A stretch of 64,000 nt of DNA, taken from NCBI RefSeq assembly GCF_035994945.1, contig NZ_CP108677.1, positions 5,084,001-5,148,000 of the forward strand, written 5' to 3'. Source of the stretch: Streptomyces sp. NBC_01216 (GTDB lineage: Bacteria; Actinomycetota; Actinomycetes; Streptomycetales; Streptomycetaceae). The notes under the pieces were generated by a model. The model searched no databases and was not told where the DNA came from. It saw only the letters and a list, made by a program, of their open reading frames with translations. Both the position numbers and the translations under genes were made by a program. Numbering within the stretch: the stretch's first letter is position 1; each line of letters starts with the position of its first letter. Below are positions 60,334-64,000 of the stretch, piece after piece.

Positions 60334-61092
60334 ATGTACGACCATCTTCTCGGCGGTACTGACAACTACAAGGTCGATCGCGAAGCGGTGCAGGAACTGC
60401 TGACGATGGCACCCAGCACACGAGAACTTGCCCTGGTGAACCGCGCCTTCCTTGTAAGGGTGGTGCGGTACCTGGCCCGCGAGCACGGCATCCGACGTTT
60501 CCTCGACCACGGATCCGGTCTGCCGACCCGGCCGAACGTCCATCAGGTCGCCCAGGAAGTCGATCCGTCGAGCGAAGTCGTCTACATCGACAACGATCCC
60601 ACCGTCTACGCTCACGGTCGCGGGATGCTCGCCGAGGACCCCCACACCACGGCCGTTTTGAACGCGGACTTCCGCGATACCGACGAGATCTTCGACAGCC
60701 CCGAGGTCCAGCGGCTGCTGCGCGACGGCGCACCGGTGGCTGCGCTGTTCGTCTCGGTACTGCACTGTATTCCTGACAGCGACGACCCCTGGGCCCTGGT
60801 GCGGCGCGTGGCCGAACACCTTCCCGCCGGCAGTTTTCTCGTCGTCTCGCAGCTCGCCAGCGACGACGCCCAGCTCCGGGCTCAGATCACCGACTTCATG
60901 GCGGACATCACCGACAACCACTGGGGGCAGGTCCGCTCGATAAGCGAGGTCAACCGCCTCTTCGCGGGCTTCGAGCTGCTGGACGGCGAGCAGCCCTGCG
61001 AGGTCTCCCTGTGGAAGCCGGACAGTGATCTGGCGCCCCGGCAGCGAGGCCAGGAGTGGGTGGAGTACGGCGGCGTCGCGAGAATCAGCTAA
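60334..61092 (+). CDS. DUF574-type SAM-dependent methyltransferase
   Basis: 252 aa from ATG 60334. MYDHLLGGTDNYKVDREAVQ, then RFLDHGSGLPTRPNVHQVAQ and VVYIDNDPTVYAHG, match the large Streptomyces SAM-methyltransferase family DUF574. The frame upstream reads ILDISKPSVAR, part of the conserved N-terminus, but no ATG/GTG/TTG precedes it; ATT 60301 has GGGGAG about 6 nt upstream. Either an ATT start is used or the gene is slightly shortened. Substrate unknown. Confidence 0.87.
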   Translation: MYDHLLGGTDNYKVDREAVQELLTMAPSTRELALVNRAFLVRVVRYLAREHGIRRFLDHGSGLPTRPNVHQVAQEVDPSSEVVYIDNDPTVYAHGRGMLAEDPHTTAVLNADFRDTDEIFDSPEVQRLLRDGAPVAALFVSVLHCIPDSDDPWALVRRVAEHLPAGSFLVVSQLASDDAQLRAQITDFMADITDNHWGQVRSISEVNRLFAGFELLDGEQPCEVSLWKPDSDLAPRQRGQEWVEYGGVARIS

Positions 61093-61109
61093 CGCGCCTT
61101 CGGGGGCGG

Positions 61110-62045
61110 CTAAGCGAGGTACGCGATGTACTCGTCGATCTTCCGCATCGACTCCTCCTTGCTCAAAGCCCGCCCCCACAGGTCGTCCAGGGCTGCCTGG
61201 TACATCTCCACGTCGTCCACGTCTTCGAGCAGTTCACCGCCGCGGTTCCTGGTCTCCAGGTAGACCGCGCGCCCGACCGAGTCGTCATGCGGCTTGAGCA
61301 GCATGATGGACGGGTGCAAGGCAGCCCCTGCCGATCTGGGCACGATCCGGACGTGGATGTCGGGACGGTTCTCGGCGAGGTTGAACAGATGCCGCAGCTG
61401 CTCGCGGAACACCATCCGGCCGCCGACTTCCATCGACAGCACGCCCTCCGCGATCATCGCCTCGAAGACGGGGGCGTCCTCTTCTTCAAGAAGGCTCTGG
61501 CGCTGCAGGCGGATCTCCAGCCGTCGTGCGACCAGACTCTCGAGTATGCGCTTGCGCTCAGGGTTGGGCTGGGCGCGGGTGAAGTCGGTCATGAGCGCCT
61601 TGGCGTAGGCGCGGGTCTGGAGCATCCCGGGGATGCCGCTCTCCTGGTAGGTGCGGATCACCTTGGAGGCTGCCTCCCAGGCGAACAGGCCGGCCAGAGG
61701 CTCATCCACGACATCCGACGACTTGGCCCAGGCGGGCGAGTTGTCGATACGCCGCAGGCTGCGCTCCGCCTCGTCGATGACCCAGTCCGGCGCGCCGCAT
61801 GCGAGGAGGAACTCCGTGACCTTGGCAGGGTCCTGATTCGCGGCACCCGTCTCGTACTTGCTCAGAGTCGGTACGGACCCCATCACGGGCACGGCCGCGA
61901 CGGCGTCGGCCTGACTCCAGCCCCTCTGCTTGCGGTGAAACCGCATCATGCTGCCGACGGACCGCGCCACCGGGTGCGACGCGGCCTTCGGCTTCTTCCC
62001 CGGTTCCTCGGGGAAGGGGATCAGCTGACCGGACATGTGTTCCAC
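61110..62045 (-). CDS. XRE regulator with DUF5753
   Basis: 311 aa. N-terminal XRE HTH (SMMRFHRKQRGWSQADAVAA, then VPTLSKYETGAANQ) and C-terminal DUF5753 (SGIPGMLQTRAYAKALM, RLEIRLQRQSLLEEEDAPVF, IHVRIVPRSAGA). A very common Streptomyces regulator paired with a DUF397 protein, here encoded 79 bp upstream on the same strand. Confidence 0.92.
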   Translation of the reverse strand: MEHMSGQLIPFPEEPGKKPKAASHPVARSVGSMMRFHRKQRGWSQADAVAAVPVMGSVPTLSKYETGAANQDPAKVTEFLLACGAPDWVIDEAERSLRRIDNSPAWAKSSDVVDEPLAGLFAWEAASKVIRTYQESGIPGMLQTRAYAKALMTDFTRAQPNPERKRILESLVARRLEIRLQRQSLLEEEDAPVFEAMIAEGVLSMEVGGRMVFREQLRHLFNLAENRPDIHVRIVPRSAGAALHPSIMLLKPHDDSVGRAVYLETRNRGGELLEDVDDVEMYQAALDDLWGRALSKEESMRKIDEYIAYLA

Positions 62046-62124
62046 TCCTCACGGCCGGCGTTCACCGTCCTGCGAGCAGCATTATTCGTCCATTCAGCCC
62101 AGCGCAACCCCTGGCCAGGGAATT

Positions 62125-62358
62125 TCAGACAGTCATCCCGTTGAATTCACCCTTGACGGCTCCGTCCAGGAAAGCAGACAGCTCCCCCTTTGTGAAGATC
62201 AGGGCCGGGCCCTTCGGGTCGCGGGAGTTCCGCATGGCGATGTTTTCGCCGACCGCGGCAAGTTCGATGCACTCGTTGAGTGCGTCGCTCGCCTTGGCCT
62301 TCACCCAGCGTGCGCCTGCCAGTTCGGCGGCGCCGATGCCGTTGGGTACCTCGCTCAC
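62125..62358 (-). CDS. DUF397 protein
   Basis: 77 aa. ARWVKAKASDALNECIELAA, then AMRNSRDPKGPALIFTKGEL, is the DUF397 signature (W/S, CVE, VRDSKDPxGPxL). These small proteins are thought to bind or antagonise the DUF5753 regulator. Here it precedes the regulator gene; the reverse order is more usual. Confidence 0.92.
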   Translation of the reverse strand: MSEVPNGIGAAELAGARWVKAKASDALNECIELAAVGENIAMRNSRDPKGPALIFTKGELSAFLDGAVKGEFNGMTV

Positions 62359-62964
62359 ATCTCACCTGTCTTCCTGCTGCTGATCAGCAGCAATGATCTG
62401 CCCTCGACGGCCACCCGAAGGGCCGCCCCTCCACTTTCGCCGAGCCGCGAAAATTTCCTGTCCTGGCGAAAGTTCTCAGGATTCTAGCCCTGCCGGGAGG
62501 GGTTTCGCTGTCCCTCGAAAGGGCGCTTCCGTGAGGATAGAAAACGTAAGTATGAATATCGGATTTAAGGTCGAAGGTGGTGAGAGGGGCCGTGAAGAAT
62601 GGCCGAAGGGCGCTGAGGTGAACCGCCTGAGCCGCTTGGAGAAATGCTCCTGGTGCCTGTTTTCGGGGCTCGGATGCTGCACACGGCTGACGACCGGCGT
62701 GCGTGTGACGGCCGGCCCGGCGGCTTCTGAGCGCCCGCATTCAGTGGCGGCGGACCCGTGCAACACGTCCATCAAGGTGCCTGTTGGTCCCGCGGGGCAG
62801 GGCCGAACGGCCCTGTACGCGTCGCCGTGACCCCCGTCACGCTGTGGGGCAGGAGGCGAGCACCGTGGCCGCTTCCGGCGGCTCGGGAACGACGCCGGGT
62901 CCCCCTCACCTGCCGGACGGCTCTGACCCGTCAGACCGCTCTGGCCCGGAAGGAGCCGTGTGGG
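62359..62964. other. Upstream region with operator; no supported gene
   Basis: 606 bp. The left part holds TTTCGC-CGAGCC-GCGAAA (62435-62452) and a GGCGAAA half-site (62465), likely operators for the DUF397/XRE pair. The middle (62530-62570) is AT-richer with GTAAGTATGAATATC, perhaps a promoter. Frames further right have no recognisable product. Confidence 0.5.
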
Positions 62965-63423
62965 GTGACCAACTCACTCGTATCCCGGAGCAGCACCGCG
63001 CCGAGCCCCGTGCGGCCGTCCCGGTCGGTGCCGGTGGAGCCCGACGAGGCATGGAGACTGCTGAGCAGCGTGAGGCTGGGCCGGATCGTGTTCACCCGTT
63101 CCGCGCTGCCCGCCATCCGACCGACCCCGCATCTGGTCGAGGGGGCCGACATCATCGTGCGCAGCCACGACTGGCCCGCCCTCACCCCGGCGGCACACTC
63201 CGGCCTGGCGCACGGCGTGGTCGTCGCCTACGAGGCGGACCTCCTCGACCATGACACACACCTGGGCTGGAGTGTCGTCGCCGTCGGCTACGCCCACCTC
63301 GTCACCGGGTCCAGCGAACTCGCCCGCTACCGCGACCTGCTGCCGGCCTGGGCGGCCGACCCCGCGGACCGCGTGGTGCGTATCCGCGCGGAGGAGATAG
63401 CAGGCTTCCGGCTCACGGCCTGA
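62965..63423 (+). CDS. Pyridoxamine-phosphate-oxidase-like flavin-binding protein
   Basis: 152 aa from GTG 62965 (AAGGAG 9 nt upstream). LLSSVRLGRIVFTRSALPAI, then GVVVAYEADLLDHDTHLGWS and VVAVGYAHLV, match the FMN-binding split barrel common in Streptomyces. Its start is preferred over an upstream ATG because of the ribosome site and family N-terminus. Confidence 0.85.
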   Translation: MTNSLVSRSSTAPSPVRPSRSVPVEPDEAWRLLSSVRLGRIVFTRSALPAIRPTPHLVEGADIIVRSHDWPALTPAAHSGLAHGVVVAYEADLLDHDTHLGWSVVAVGYAHLVTGSSELARYRDLLPAWAADPADRVVRIRAEEIAGFRLTA

Positions 63424-63559
63424 CCCACCGCAAGCCCCGCACCCCCTCAGCCTTCTCGGCCCCTTCTTCCAGGCGCAGTGCGCGCCCACACCTACGGCGG
63501 GACGCGCCGCGCATCCGCGCGTCCTGCTGTGCCCCTGCCCTTCGTCAGACGGACTTCCC

Positions 63560-64000
63560 ATGGCACCCCTCGCCCCTCAACCCCTCAACGCGACCGATGC
63601 CCCGCGCCCGGTGAGGCCGGCGCACCGGCGCACCGGGACAGCCGGCCCCGGCCCCGGGCTCGCCTGGCTGCTCATCGTCACCAGCGCGCTCGGCACGGTG
63701 GCCTCGTTCACGATCACCCTGGACAAGTTCCGCCTGCTGCAGGACCCACACTTCGCTCCCTCGTGCAACCTCAGCCCGATCCTGTCCTGCACGAGCGTGA
63801 TGAGCAGCGGGCAAGCAGCCGTGTTCGGCTTCCCCAACCCCCTGCTCGGGCTCCTGCTCTACCCGGCCCTCGCCGCCGTCGGCTGCGCCGCCTTGGCCGG
63901 CGCGAGGATGCGGGGATGGTTCTGGCTCGGGATCAACCTCGCCACGCCGCTCGGCTCGGGGCGTGGGAGCTGGCGCACCAGCTCAATCAGTGGGTCGACG
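63560..64000 (+). CDS. VKOR-family protein, partial and apparently truncated
   Basis: ATG 63560 and open to the right edge. Membrane helices GLAWLLIVTSALGTVASFTI and FGFPNPLLGLLLYPALAAV flank SCNLSPILSCTSVM, the VKOR quinone-site Cys pair region. From about 63950 the VKOR-like sequence stops, while another frame reads AWELAHQLNQWVD. This suggests a fusion junction or frameshift. The thioredoxin-facing CxxC would lie beyond the edge or is lost. Confidence 0.75.
   Translation, partial: MAPLAPQPLNATDAPRPVRPAHRRTGTAGPGPGLAWLLIVTSALGTVASFTITLDKFRLLQDPHFAPSCNLSPILSCTSVMSSGQAAVFGFPNPLLGLLLYPALAAVGCAALAGARMRGWFWLGINLATPLGSGRGSWRTSSISGST

Overview
This is high-GC actinomycete DNA, almost certainly Streptomyces. 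The evidence is the strong G/C bias at third codon positions, dense ATGA/GTGA gene overlaps, GTG and TTG starts, and families typical of the genus (DUF5999-, DUF6302-, DUF397/DUF5753- and SCO6880-type proteins, WhiB, MAB_1171c-type transporter). A MOBF relaxase, a type IV secretion operon, and a replication initiator with a DnaC-like loader make the window look like part of a large conjugative plasmid or integrative conjugative element. No site-specific integrase, tRNA gene, rRNA gene or CRISPR array was seen.

Layout. (1) 1-10,924: a partial secreted protein, the relic right end of an old transposon, then an intact 10,188-bp DDE transposon (732-10,919) with matching multi-repeat ends and a perfect 5-bp target duplication CCAGT. 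It encodes TniA, TniB, a 508-aa protein and a helix-turn-helix protein. It also carries a serine resolvase operon, a cold-shock protein and a six-repeat beta-propeller protein. A second, 799-bp non-autonomous element (849-1,647, duplication GTGTG) is nested inside it. (2) 10,925-19,308: a TrwC/TraA-type relaxase-helicase, a DprA-like plus ComF-like phosphoribosyltransferase pair, and a DUF6883-like protein. (3) 19,601-20,981: an IS5-family element with an accessory coiled-coil/winged-helix gene. (4) 21,046-27,897: an FxLD-type class I lanthipeptide cluster on the minus strand, in the order methyltransferase, precursor, long palindrome, LanB, LanC, stand-alone SpaB_C-type protein. (5) 28,102-32,184: a tightly coupled operon of small proteins with a HATPase protein, preceded by an XRE-TPR regulator and a CTGAG/CTCAG operator. 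(6) 33,102-44,057: a minus-strand type IV secretion operon (coupling ATPase with a separately encoded membrane anchor, VirB4-like ATPase, SCO6880-type protein, TrbL/VirB6-like protein, two VirB8-like proteins, a two-helix small membrane protein, and a transglycosylase/NlpC hydrolase). (7) 44,435-46,812: an IS5-type element and small genes. (8) 46,847-52,721: the plasmid maintenance block (DUF2637, DUF4326, DnaC-like loader, initiator-like HTH protein with palindromes and repeats inside its gene, WhiB, excisionase-like HTH). (9) 52,722-57,951: an XRE regulator with GCGAAC operators, then amidohydrolase, MAB_1171c-type membrane protein, ImmA/IrrE peptidase and an FMN-binding protein. (10) 57,952-64,000: a relic operator, a degraded IS, a sigma-region-4-like protein, a DUF574-type methyltransferase with a DUF5753/DUF397 regulator pair sharing TTTCGC operators, an FMN-binding protein and a truncated VKOR-like gene.

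How the genes work together. The relaxase processes plasmid DNA and passes it to the coupling ATPase and secretion channel. The NlpC/transglycosylase protein opens peptidoglycan for that channel. The loader and initiator probably start replication, possibly at an origin inside the initiator gene. The lanthipeptide genes form a self-contained pathway, but no dedicated exporter is visible. The transposon and insertion sequences record repeated insertion near the relaxase promoter and at cluster borders. Family names come from motif recognition by eye; no database search was run.
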